Source: Stratiolaelaps scimitus (Eukaryota; Arthropoda; Arachnida; Mesostigmata; Laelapidae). Taken from it: a stretch of DNA of 64,000 bases. Below are positions 34,653-45,219 of the stretch, one piece after another. The translations under genes and the position numbers were made by a program. The stretch is from the NCBI GenBank assembly GCA_019614645.1, contig JABWDB010000008.1, positions 1,984,001 through 2,048,000 on the forward strand. Direction: 5' to 3'. The number at the start of each line of letters is the position of its first letter. The first letter of the stretch is position 1. The notes beneath the pieces are model-generated. The model did not search any database. It saw only the letters and a program-made list of their open reading frames with translations, and was not told the origin of the DNA.

Positions 34653-37600
34653 GATATACAACAGTATCGTAAATGCTACACTGTTATTGCAATGAGTATT
34701 AGAATACGATTGCAATACATATTAAATATATGACATAGTAATATTGTAGTATTCAATAGAAAAATAAAGAAAAAGAGATATTCACTCTGGTCCACTTAAC
34801 CACAGCTGTGTCCCTAGACACTGTCGACATTGGCGTTGATAGACCATCACGATCCAGTAGGCAGGTATTGTGGTATTGGCACCAGCCGCCCATGACAACT
34901 AGCGCTGACGACGACATCAGCCCGAGACAACGAGCGACGAGCATTGCGAGTGGCGGTTGAGCCCTTTGAGGACGCTCGTACACCCAAACAAACCGTCTAT
35001 GAAGCGGAAGGAAGCGCCTTCCGGCTATGGTAACAGCGTTCCTTCTCGCCACCGCTGTCGTTGCCGCGGCCGCCGCCGCCACAGTGGAAACATCGAAGTG
35101 TACGTGAAGTACGCGCTGATCGGTTGATCGTGTCTGTTACATAAATGTAATAGTTCATATACGAGTTGATACAACTACTACTGCTGCTGCTGCTGGAGCC
35201 GTCGCCGCCGCAGTTGTTGTCGCCGTTGACGGCGTTCTCGTCACTGGCACAACCGGTGAGGGGTCATTCGTTGGTTCGCCACTCATGGCTGTTCCGGTCG
35301 ATACGGCCCGATACGGACGGTCGATACTTGGGCCAGGTAGGCAGCCAGCGCCACTGGTCAATGTAGCGCCGCCGCTGTTAACTGGTGTGCAAGCGGGCGC
35401 ACGAGGCAAGTCTAGACTATTATAAATACTAGTTAGCTAGCTAGCTATAATAGCTACCTATCAATCTATTGCAATAGTTATGACATAACTAGCACGCATA
35501 GATGAGACAAACTAGTCGGCTGTCTCCCTCATTCAGCTCTTGTTCTCAGTGGCTGATACGGTTCTATTTGATTGTATTGTATATTATATATATATATATA
35601 CGAAACTTGCTAGAGTGTTCCACACTAGTTGTGGTTGTAACTGACGCGGTTGCAGTCGTGTTTCTGCCGTCGGAGGATAGATCTCTCTCTCTCTCTCCCC
35701 CATCTCGACGACACCAACGAAAGCGGTCAGAGAAGCCGAGCACAGACAGGTGGACGAGTGGATTGATAGATGGATCCACGCATCTTCTCACTCATGACAA
35801 AGACGCTAGCAGCAGCAGCAGCAACGACGACGATGTCGGCAACGAGAGCAGCAAAACTGTGCTGCGTCTGTCACACTGTCTGGTGAGAGTGTTTCTGCTC
35901 GCTGATGCTGATGGCGGTGGTGGTATGCTAGTAGTCCATGGACACACTGTACCACTACATGAAGTAACAACCGGTGACAGGAAGAGCCTTGGAAACGGGT
36001 GAGGAGGTGGCTGAGGCATCGCCTGCCGATTCCGCGATGACGCCGTCGGCATCATCATCATCAGCAGCAGCAGCAGCATGGATAACCACCGGGCATCGCA
36101 ACAACGGCCACAACGAATGGCTGACCCGAAATGCAGCTCTCTGCTGTTGTTGCTGTTACTGCTACGCTGGCTGATTTCGCTGTTGGTTGCTGTTGGAGGT
36201 CCCTGTTGCTAGTGCCGTCCACGGCGTTCGCTGTTGTTCAGCCTATCAAGAAAGAATCAAGCAACGAGTATTCCAGCACTCACCGGAGAATTATTGACAT
36301 CGCTTGCCCGCGAGAGAGACACGGATAGAGAGAGAGAGCGAGAGAGCACAGTGCAGCTTCTGTCGTCTGTGTTCGACTGCTCGGAAGATTCATGAGAGTT
36401 CCTTTATTTTCTGCTGCGGGCACTTCCCGCTACCGTTCGTTTCGTTCGAACCCAATCCAAAAGCGTAACAATGCGTAACAATATTCCACCTGGCTGAGCT
36501 GTTTACGCCGGAACACCGCCGCTTTGTGCCACGCTCCTGCAGCTCTAACTGCGAGTGAGTATGCTGCATCGTGCGCGTCCCGAAGGCTGCTCGGAGAGCA
36601 GGCCAGCCAATAACGCTGGCTCGTGCTGCTGCTGCTGCTCCGGCGGCGGTGGCTACCGTCGTAACGAGAACTAGACGTAATACTGTCATAGGAAAAAAAA
36701 CACAGACAGCTACTAACTATTGGCAAATCGGGCTAGACAGAATGCTGCCACTGCTGCTGAGCGTGATGCCAATGACGCTGGGCGATGATGATAACCACCA
36801 TCAAGGTGATCACTTTGGTGGTGCCGATGCTGCGCCAACGTGTTTGTACCTTTCTTCTCTCTTTCTCTTCGGATATTTGTGCAGACGAAGTGGTGTGACA
36901 AATGCGAGTTGAAGTAGTGACTGGTGGCTGGCAGCAGTACAGCACATGCAGTAGTGGCGAAATTGCGGCGAGCAAGGGTGCAAGGTGGCTAACTGGCAAG
37001 CTGGCGCGGCGCGATACCTGCTTACTATAAAGCGATATAATATTTATGCTTCCAGATATAAGCGTATATATATATATAATATGTTTCTATAGGTAGTGCT
37101 GTGGAGCAGCTGACGGCAACGTCGACACCTCGCAGCTTCTCCCACTGACGCCGTGTCCAATGGCTGCTTTTGCCTTTGCTTGGCAAGGCTGCTACTGTTG
37201 CCGTTGTCACGGACTCTGTGAACCGTCGGCCAGCAGCCCAGCCCGTTCTATGCTTCGCCCTACCTCAGCTTAACCAGACCCCTCAACTAAACCCTCAACC
37301 CTCTCTTCAATTCACCACCCTCCTCTAGTTCTGTACTGTTCTGTTGTCCAATTCAAATCTCAAGGCTGAACTACATCTGCATTTCTTCACTATTACTACT
37401 ACTACTGCTACTATGACTTCTAATAGATGGGTAGTTATTCTTACTAGCACGCACACATAAGCACAGAAAGGCAGACAGACAAACCGACACATTGACACGG
37501 TGGCAAAAAGACAGGGAGGGCGGTTTACACGGCTACTCTATACTAACTAACTATAATAAATAGCAGCTGCACGGCGGCGGCGGCGGCGCTAGTCATCGTC

Positions 37601-38594
37601 ATCGCCGTGGTGGTGGTCCGGAGCGGCGGTAAATTTCTCTGCCACCCGAGAGAAATTGGCACCAGGAAGGGCCGTGTCTCTGTACGAGTATTATCAAGAG
37701 TGCCACTGTTGTTTCGGTAGATGTGAACATTTCTCGAAATCTCTATATATCTGCATGTGCGTGTGCGTCTGGGTGTTTCGACGCGTTCGCTCGCTACCGT
37801 CCCAATCGTGCCAACGCTACTGGTACCGATATCGTCAGACACTTTTTCTCAAGAGACCTACAGCTGCTTTGGCTCGGCCAGCGTTCCGGTTTTTCTCCAT
37901 TTTTTTTTCCAGAAACAAACTGAGAAATGGCATACGCACGCTGCCACGTGACTCAACGATGAAAGCGTTGCTGCTTTGTGTTTGGTGGCGGGCCACCGAT
38001 GGAAGTGTCTCGAGACAATTCGAGATGCAAGTCAAATAAAAAAAAAAGGTGCATATGAGAGCCAGCAGTAATCAATCGAGCTTGAAGCTGAATTGCTTAA
38101 AATACATAAACGGCGTCCTAAGCGACGTATGGAACATACATAGAATCTACAATCATCTCTATGTATCAGGAAAACATTATCGCACGGCGTGAGTTCATTT
38201 ACTGCGATTAGCAGCAGCCGTCGCGGGTCCCATCGCGCAACAGCTGAAATTTCGGTAGTGACACCATAACGATTTCGTTCGAGACGCTACGATATGCTAT
38301 GTTAAAGCCATCTCCTCTCTCCGTCTCTCTCTCTCTCGCACGCGCCACGCAAATCCGAATGTTGACGCACACGAACGTGCCAGCAGCATACGACTATGGG
38401 TTATGATCATGATGGAAACGAGAAGCGAGACACACATCGCTGCAGAGCAGGAACGAAGAGAAATACGAGTAGCGCGACAACTTTTTAATTAAGTTTGTAA
38501 TTACTCATCCAGTAGCAAATTTGCACTCGGGAAGCGTACGCCGGCTATCCGCCATCAGCGAGGGCACAGTCATTCGTTAGGTCAGTTGTCGGTT

Positions 38595-38597
<3 letters not shown>

Positions 38598-38625
<28 letters not shown>

Positions 38626-38626
38626 T
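38598..38626. repeat. (TA)n microsatellite
   Basis: About 14 TA units. Seen directly. Confidence 0.95.
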
Positions 38627-39257
38627 GAACATTATCATTATTTTTCTTTTTCGATGTATGCTATATTATTAAAACGGCCGTACTTTTTTTGCGCTGTTAA
38701 TAGGCAGCTCGTGCGACGTGAATTGACGCGTGCGAACGAGCGAGCGACCAAACGCTCGGTCCCGCCAAAATCGAACAGTGGCCATTTGTTGGCACCCGAA
38801 CGTCGGACTTGACTAATGACACTGGCATACAGGTGGCATGGAAAATGCGCACCCGTTCACACGCACACAATCTCGTTCCCTACTCATACATATATACACA
38901 CAGCTGTCTGCCTGTCCATGCATAGTTAGTCGGTTGGCCTGATCGGCGTTCGGTGTACAGCCAATGGTTGATGCCATTGCCGAAATGCAATGCGCAACAT
39001 TGGAATACGCTACAGCATCACCCTTCACTACATAGCATCTCTCAAATGAGTAATTTAACTCCGTTGAGGATATCCGCTCAACGGCGAGCTACTATTACCT
39101 CTTGTCTTTATTGAGCTACGCTGATGTTGCTGTTGTTGTTGTTAGCGTTATGATTGTTGTTGCTGTTGGTGCAGCTACTGCTGCTGTTATTCGTTGAGGA
39201 GGCCTACCATGAAAATATTCATCATAATCTAATTATTCTTGCCCGTCTCGTATCTGT

Positions 39258-39408
39258 GGTTGTTGTTGTTGTTGTTGTTGTTGCTGCTGCTACTAGAGAA
39301 GATTTTTTCTCATTAGTATTTTTCGGTTATTGCCATTATGGTTATCTTTAGTGTTATCTACGATGCGCGAAAAAACAACAACAACAACAGCAATAACAAC
39401 AACAACAT
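39258..39408. repeat. Inverted pair of (TGT)n and (CAA)n tracts
   Basis: A TGT run at 39258-39290 and a CAA run at 39374-39408 face each other about 83 nt apart. Being complementary, they could form a stem of roughly 30 bp. Seen directly; the pairing is inferred. Confidence 0.8.
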
Positions 39409-39871
39409 CGGCCTACGCGTTCAAGCTAAAAGTTGCTCGTCGCGACGCGTACGAACGGTTGCGCTGGCCATCAAATTCGGCCGACTTTGCTTAAGTAATA
39501 ATGGCAATAATGGCTGCAACGCTCTTGATAGCCATCGGGAGGACATTACCGTGTCGTCGGGAGGATCTCCGTGTATCTCAATGTATTTCATCAGCGGAAA
39601 TAGAGCGCCCTAGCGACAACAGAAGCACACGCCATTGCGGAGCCGAGCAATAACCGTTGTTACTCTGCCTGCGATTCTCTCCTCATGTGACGAACGTCAC
39701 TTCCAGGTTGGCAAACAAACAGTCCCTTTCATTAGGTGCGTTAAGTGCCGTATCGACTTTTGTCTCGGGTTCGATATCGGAAACTGCTACACGAACGATC
39801 TACAGCCAACGGCACCGCGCTCTAAGTATCGCCACCTTTCCCATTAAACATAGCTGCCCATGCCGAAATGA

Positions 39872-39894
39872 AACCTAACCACAGGTGGTAGGTT
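39872..39894. repeat. Imperfect hairpin, AACCTA/TAGGTT
   Basis: AACCTA, one unpaired A, CCAC, a two-base centre, GTGG and TAGGTT: ten complementary pairs with one bulge. Seen directly. Confidence 0.75.
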
Positions 39895-39911
39895 AGCTTT
39901 TGCATTCGCAA

Positions 39912-40325
39912 TTATATACCTTGGAAAAATGGTAGGAAAAACACAGTAGAACTATACTTATCTAATATTAGATATCGTACAAATATAACGTAATTAGCAA
40001 ATCGGCAAAAATATTCGCATTTGGGAGCTAAATGTATCAGAGTATGCATATCTGAGAGAAGTTGTTGAGTCATTGGTTTTCCCCTGCATCCGTCTCGACC
40101 AGTGTCGTAGACAAGTGCGTGAAACACTCCCAATCACTTCAAGTTATAGACGGGCCCTGATGTGAGATAGTAAGCGGCAGCAGGCGAAGCATTCGTTACT
40201 TGCGCGGATGCTAATGATGATGCCGATCCTGCCTTCTCTATGGTTTCCTTAATGATTTGAGTGGGACTCGTTCCAGAAAGCGGCTCGGGACAGTCTGTCG
40301 CGGACGCCAGTAGAGGCCGACGCAC
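39912..40325 (-). CDS. Repeat-free frame interrupted by one stop
   Basis: One minus-strand frame reads from 40325 to 39912 with a single TGA at 40134-40136. The upper part (contains SPTQIIKETIEKAGSASSL) and the lower part (contains LIHLAPKCEYFCRFANYV) are both free of simple repeats. No domain was recognised. Possible splice signals inside (acceptor GTCCGCGACAG near 40284, donor CAA/GTAACG near 40195) would shorten it to a small exon. It could be a decayed coding segment, a chance frame, or part of the same unit as the minus-strand candidate at 40428-40634. Confidence 0.13.
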
Positions 40326-40427
40326 AGGGACACATGCATGCTCGAGTCAGTCCGATAGTTCTTTCGCGAGCTTGTGATTAGTGGGCTTGATTGACGTATC
40401 GTGAAACTGTTAGATTCCCTCTCATAC

Positions 40428-40634
40428 CGTAAGCTCGACCGTTCGGAAGTTGTAGCCGATAGAGCCCGCGTTGGATCTCCTGCCGTTGGCAGGATATCGC
40501 CGATGGAGAATAAGTCTCTTGGAGGGTACTCTTGAGGTTAGTTCAGCCTTAACCTGCTTACGCCACTCGATGCCGGAAATATTCGAATGCCTAGGGAACG
40601 CATCGATTACGATCAGCGGTGGTTCAAATCGAAG
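40428..40634 (-). CDS. Candidate internal exon (minus), unknown protein
   Basis: A 207-nt minus-strand segment, open for 69 codons, lies between an acceptor-like GTGAAAG and a donor ACG/GTATGA. The translation is varied and globular-looking (for example DAFPRHSNISGIEWRKQVKA). The acceptor is weak because its pyrimidine tract is poor. There is no in-frame ATG, so it would need other exons. An 76-codon plus-strand frame runs antisense to it at 40471-40701. The segment sits in a repeat-poor island, unusual for this window. Confidence 0.18.
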
Positions 40635-40745
40635 CTTTCACGAGGATATCACCGCGGGGACAACTGAAGTGTCGACGTTCGGGCCCTACACATTCTCATA
40701 ATCATTGTATATTCTGCTGAAAATCTCAATGGATAATGTTTGTAG

Positions 40746-40849
40746 GCTCGATCGCATATGCAGATGGCACTTCGATGCTATTTCGTTTCGAACCCCCGCT
40801 GAACTCGTGGCTGACAACGCAAAAACACGATGACAACATACAAAATGAG
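40746..40849 (+). CDS. Candidate internal exon (plus), unknown protein
   Basis: A 104-nt segment follows the acceptor GGATAATGTTTGTAG and ends at a good donor, GAG/GTGAGA. One frame is open throughout (two bases completing a codon, then 34 codons ending phase 0), with varied composition: SIAYADGTSMLFRFEPPLNS and then a polar tail. No family was recognised. No partner exon could be joined in phase nearby, since the next plus-strand repeat-free sequence ends in a (TA)n at 40943. It is plausible as an internal exon of a larger plus-strand gene, but unsupported otherwise. Confidence 0.2.
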
Positions 40850-43300
40850 GTGAGAATCCCAAGAGGTGTCACGATGGAATATTTGTGTAGACGTGTAAAC
40901 AACCATGTGAATACGATAATATTGTTGTAAAATTATGACGATAATATATATATATATATATATCTGTGAAATGTGACGTTGTTTTTAGTGTCAAGTTCAT
41001 TCTACGAGAACTTGAGCGTTGTCGTAACTACCGGTCCGTTATATAATATACGCCAAACTATTTATCTATCCATTATATATTTATCCACGACTGTGCTGCT
41101 GTCCACAGTTACCGCGCCGTTGTCGTCGAAAGTTCGTTCAGTTCGAGCAAACTCCTAACTCGGAGTCTCTTTCTCTCTTTCGCTCGCTCGCTCTCCATCG
41201 TTCGCGCGGTGTCTTTTTTCAACACTGAAGCGATTTACCTTCGGAGAGAGGACGACAACAACGACGACGACACAGATCGGAAGAAACAACGAACGACAGA
41301 GCCGAACGAGAGTCACCAGTTGTTCCCCATTTCATCTTTGTAGTAGCATTTGCTGTCGTTGCTTTTGCTCGCTCTCGCTCGCACCGGGGTCGATCCCCGT
41401 CCCGTCGGCCTGTCGCCGGCATCATCATCACACCGAGTGATATTTTTCCACAGCAATCCGCCGTTTGACACAACAGCGGAGCGTTACGGCGGCAAATGGC
41501 GAAGCTATAAACATCACTGGGGGCGCAATGGGACGACTCGCAGTCATTTCGAGAGGTAATGACACTGTCACCGTCGCCAGCAGCTGCTACGGTGCTATCG
41601 TCGTCTACGTGGTCCAGGCCGCTCCGTGGCGTTGCTTTCACTGCCGGATCGCAGTCATAAAACAGAAAACGCGAAAGCATAAGAAAGAGAGAGAGAGAGA
41701 GATTGAAATATAGATAGGTATATAGGAAAAGGCGAGAGAGAGAGAGAGGTGAGACGAAGCTTCATGGAAATGTAGCTGCCCCCTCCTTCCTCCCCATCGT
41801 AACCGAATTCAATTCGCTGCTGCTGCTGCTACTGCTGCTGTTGGCGAGGCTACTGCTGCTGGATTCTACAGCAGCAGCAGCAGCACCAAACTCGTGGATG
41901 TTGCTGCGTTGATTTTTTTCAATCATCCAGGGCTCGCCTGCATGTGTCCAAATCTATTTCTAGCTTTGGCGTGAGTCGTAGCGCCGGCACAGAATACGCG
42001 TTGCCGTCCATGGGAGCCGTGCTGTATGCGTGGCCCGTTTCTGCCCCCAGTGCTGCTGCTGCTGCTAATCATGATGGTGATGATGACGATAATGCCCATG
42101 ATTGTGGCTATGGTCTATGCGGCTGACACTGTGGCGAATGCTGGACAGCTAACGCTTACGCTTTGTGTCCACAGTATGCGGTCAATAGGCAGCAGCAGCA
42201 GCTGCTGGAATGGACGGCAGCCGCGGCCGGCAGAACGGCCTCTTGAAAACTGCTATTATTCACCAACCGCCAGTTCGTTGGTGGTCCCCGAAAAGGCGAA
42301 GGCAGGGCAGATGCGATGAGATGACGAACGAAGAGAGACAATGAGAGAATAAAAGAGAGAGAGAGAGAGAGTGCTGGCCAGACGACCGCTGGTCACTACT
42401 GCTTGCCATGGCGGCGGCGGCGGCGGCGACGCACATCAACAACGGACGTTTCCTACCTCTCATGTTTCTGGCTGTTCGTAGCGGATCTCGATGTGGTCGT
42501 GGTGATGCTGCTGCCGCTGCTGCTTCTGAACGCTTTCTTTTCTTCGTTGACAGACAGACAGACAGGCGGACGAACGGACGGACGGAGGGACACGCAGGCA
42601 GGCCGTTTCAAGACGAACTTGTGAAGTGCGCTTTTTCACCAACCGATATATGCTTTTACCTATATATATATATACATATACATCCATGCACACGCGCACA
42701 CACACACACACACAAATAGAGAAATAGATTGATACACAACGCCACACGAATGTCTGATCCATACCCCTTGCACCTTACACTTTGTAGTGGCATCGCACCT
42801 TGTCGTATTGAGCGCCTCTAACATATAATCACATGTCGTACCTGGATGACGCTGACAGAAGATGAAAACGCATTTTCGAATTTAAGTAGATCTTTCCCTG
42901 CCCTGCTCGCTCCCTCTCTCGCGTCTACTTGATGTCGTTCTTAAGAACATCTAGAATATACATACGTCATCTCGGCTACGATATCATCGCTTCAATAATC
43001 ATAATAATAATAATATCAACAACAACGGCACATAACGAACAATGGCATCGTCAACACAGCGAACACAGACATCATCTTCAGCAATAGTTGTGCCTGTTCT
43101 GACGCCGCTGCTGCTTCTGTGGCAACAGCAGCAGCAGCACACCGCAACAACAACAGGACAATATAACAAGAGCATAACGACATAACAAGGGCGCCAACAA
43201 TACAGCCTATGAGCTCCGTTCGAAGCGTTTCTTGAATGAAACAGAGAGAAATAAGAAAACAATTGTTTAGAGGGAGAGGGAATGGGCGTCTTAATACATC
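40850..43300. other. Non-coding DNA with triplet hairpins
   Basis: (TA)n at 40943-40963, (GA)n at 41690-41702 and 41735-41748, CTG and CAG arrays facing each other at 41817-41885, CTG at 42047-42065, (GA)n at 42353-42371, GGC at 42409-42428, TA and CA runs at 42660-42714 and AAT at 43001-43016. A short GGGGTCGATCCCC palindrome near 41386 mimics a tRNA T-arm. The minus frame 43016-43402 begins with unique sequence but becomes alanine/leucine repeat translation. Confidence 0.5.
41817..41885. repeat. CTG arrays facing a CAG array
   Basis: Interrupted CTG runs at 41817-41861 are followed within 10 nt by a CAG run at 41869-41885. The two can pair, giving a long CTG/CAG foldback. Seen directly. 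Confidence 0.85.
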
Positions 43301-43492
43301 TCCTTGATACAATCTCCCTAAAAAGGTGCGTATGGTTTCGTCGTCCGGTGAATCATCGCACTCTGGGGATTCACGCGTGATCGTTCGTCTGTGATCAGCC
43401 ACGCAGTTCGACGTGGATCACTCGATGTCGATGAGTGCGTGGCTGATCGCAGAACCACGACATCCATAACCAGCGAGTCATCCGCTACTCCT

Positions 43493-43670
43493 GACGTATC
43501 CGGACCCTCGGAACGAACAGTAGAGCTCGGAGGATGCGAATTCCGACTCTGAAGAAGCCGATCTCCGATTCTGCTGAAGGGAACGAAATATCGGACTGGG
43601 GTCGACACCGGTGGAAATCACCGACAGTCGCTAGAACAAATTATCATATATCAGGTACCTACAACCGTTG
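43493..43670 (+). pseudogene. Doubtful piggyBac-like transposase scrap
   Basis: Read across two frame changes, the plus strand gives an acidic SEDANSDSEEADLRF segment followed by GRHRWKSPTVARTNYHISG. An acidic N-terminus followed by a Trp and then an Arg-Asn-rich linker is the layout of piggyBac-family transposase N-termini (family knowledge, recalled in outline only). No DDD catalytic domain, terminal inverted repeats or paired TTAA target sites were found. The match is short and could be chance. A donor-like CAG/GTACCT follows at about 43653. Confidence 0.12.
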
Positions 43671-43827
43671 TTTGTTCCCGTTGTTCCGATCGGGCGCAAT
43701 TTGCCTGCGAGCAATCGAGGTGCTCACATGCACTTTACATGATTTACGGCCAATTTCTATAGCACAGAACAGCCAATCAATGGGGCTGGTTAGTTGACAG
43801 CGAACAAAATATAAACGACGAATGTAG

Positions 43828-44088
43828 CGGCTCGGAGCAACTTTCTGTCGCCGGCCTCCGACGCGGCCAAACGCGTCCTGTGGCGAAAGGCCGAAGCCAC
43901 AGAAGTTTTGCCTTCGCCACCGAGGGCCGGTGCAGAAGAACAAAAACCGGAAATTTCTGTTATAATCCGGACCAAGTTGGCGCTAACAGCCGCTCCCTCG
44001 GCTGGGAACAAGCAAGGATATCGCGCCCGACGCCGGCAGAACCACTCAGCCAGCTCGGATCGCGGTAAACTGCCTGGCTGGTTTGCAG
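43828..44088 (+). CDS. Candidate exon ending at a strong donor
   Basis: One plus frame is open from about 43815 to 44114 without simple repeats. Within it, an acceptor-like AACGACGAATGTAG ends at 43827 and a near-consensus donor GGTTTGCAG/GTAAGC lies at 44088/44089. The 261-nt segment encodes a basic, proline/alanine-rich peptide (for example KPEISVIIRTKLALTAAP) with no recognised domain. The acceptor's pyrimidine tract is poor. Joining to the next strong acceptor at 44883 is out of phase. A 189-codon minus-strand frame (43960-44529) overlaps antisense, so the strand is uncertain. The same junction can be read as an acceptor directly abutting a donor (recursive splice site). Confidence 0.2.
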
Positions 44089-44771
44089 GTAAGCGTTACT
44101 TGGCGCTTGGTTAGTAGCTCGCTGGTTATTTCGGCAGCCGGTTAGTAAGCGAGCTAGTTGATAGTTAACTGATAGCTCCTGCCGTCGACAACGTGTGAAG
44201 GTCAATTTGTCGTCCATCCAGCTAGTCTCGTCTCGCTCGCTGGTTTCACTGCCCACTATATTTGACGCAGCTGTTCTGTAGCGACAGCAACCGTTTCGCT
44301 GGTGATTCGCTGGCTTGGACCCTTCGTTGTTGTCGTCGCGCTTGTCCACCTGCTGCTGCTGCTGCAAGATATGCGTCCAGAAACAGAACAACGACTGGCT
44401 GGCTACTAACAGTTCCACGAGCGAATGTGGTCGTGTGATGCCTGAGAGCGCCTGTCTCTGTGTGCGTATGCTAAACACTGAAATGTTAGCGGCAATTGCA
44501 GAAGCCGACAAAGGAACACTGCCGATCATCTATCGATACAAACCACACACGGAATCCTCGATTATCCCATAGGGATTTTTTTCTTTCTGTTCGTGTGAAT
44601 TGTTGTTTTTTTCTTCTGTTTATTTTCACGATAAAATGTAGCATACATGTAAGCTATCTATATATATCCCATAAACGGTGGAGGGTTTCGATATTCATTA
44701 CTATTTTTATTATTAGTGTGATTATTATTATTATTATTATTGATATTACAAAATCACAATATCGACATTAA

Positions 44772-45210
44772 GATACAGTGCATTCGCATGATTTCTTATC
44801 AAGCTCCTTTTGCAATACGCCACAGGTAAACCTGTAATTTCCTGTTTTTGTGTAAGTAGAGCAAGCCTCTGATTGAATTGCAGATGCTTTCTGCTATAGA
44901 CCCTATGAGACGAAATAGATTATCAAGCCCATCCGTCCTCTGTGCACAAAACTCTCGTAACTGTCTCTATATGAACCGCTGTCATTCGATTTTTGAGCGT
45001 AGCCATCTCAAGGCTGTGCCTGCTAAGTTGACAGCGGTGTTCTACCCTAATGGGGGACTTTCGTATTCTGAAATTTCTTCAGCAGGTTGCCATAGGCGCG
45101 TTTTATCGGATTCCAAATGGGTGGTGCATTGGCCAGCAAGGCAACAACTCGTGCGTTTTGTAAAGGCAGCATGTGAGCGTAGCCTAAAGACGTTCGGCGT
45201 CTTACTTTAA
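44772..45210 (+). CDS. Candidate two-exon gene 3' part, unknown protein
   Basis: An intron-like segment at 44826-44883 (58 nt) has donor CCACAG/GTAAAC and a strong acceptor CTCTGATTGAATTGCAG. The frame is open on both sides in the same phase: 18 codons before (44772-44825), then 108 codons after the junction to a stop at 45208-45210. The second exon starts with ATG, so a start there with a 5' UTR intron is also possible. The translation is repeat-free and varied (for example MLSAIDPMRRNRLSSPSVLC and later a Trp-containing basic stretch). No family was recognised. A weak ATTAAA hexamer lies about 200 nt downstream. Minus-strand frames at 45047-45232 and 45225-45410 compete for the same DNA. 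Confidence 0.25.
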
Positions 45211-45219
45211 CCTGAAGGT

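Larger units (their letters stand above)
34660..39600. other. Mixed microsatellite-bearing non-coding DNA
   Basis: CTG at 35179-35195, (TA)n at 35585-35600, (TC)n at 35684-35699, CAG at 35808-35825 and 36063-36078, (GA)n at 36325-36345, GGC at 37575-37592, (TA)n at 38598-38626, TGT at 39258-39290 and CAA at 39374-39408. Frames on both strands exist, but none has splice or domain support. Confidence 0.5.

Noticed and set aside
36243..36283. 41-nt minus-strand intron with strong sites
   Set aside because: Too short for efficient splicing in most animals. The flanking frames are CTG/CAG-derived.
41380..41400. GGGGTCGATCCCC as a tRNA T-arm
   Set aside because: No A-box, anticodon arm or acceptor stem upstream; it is a simple palindrome.
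43016..43402. 128-codon minus frame resembling a membrane protein
   Set aside because: Its apparent membrane segments arise partly from CAA/CAG and AAT repeats read in the hydrophobic frame; the unique N-terminal part alone is too short to judge.
43960..44529. 189-codon minus frame
   Set aside because: Mostly non-repetitive, but it has no splice or domain support and overlaps the plus-strand exon candidate, which ends at a stronger donor.
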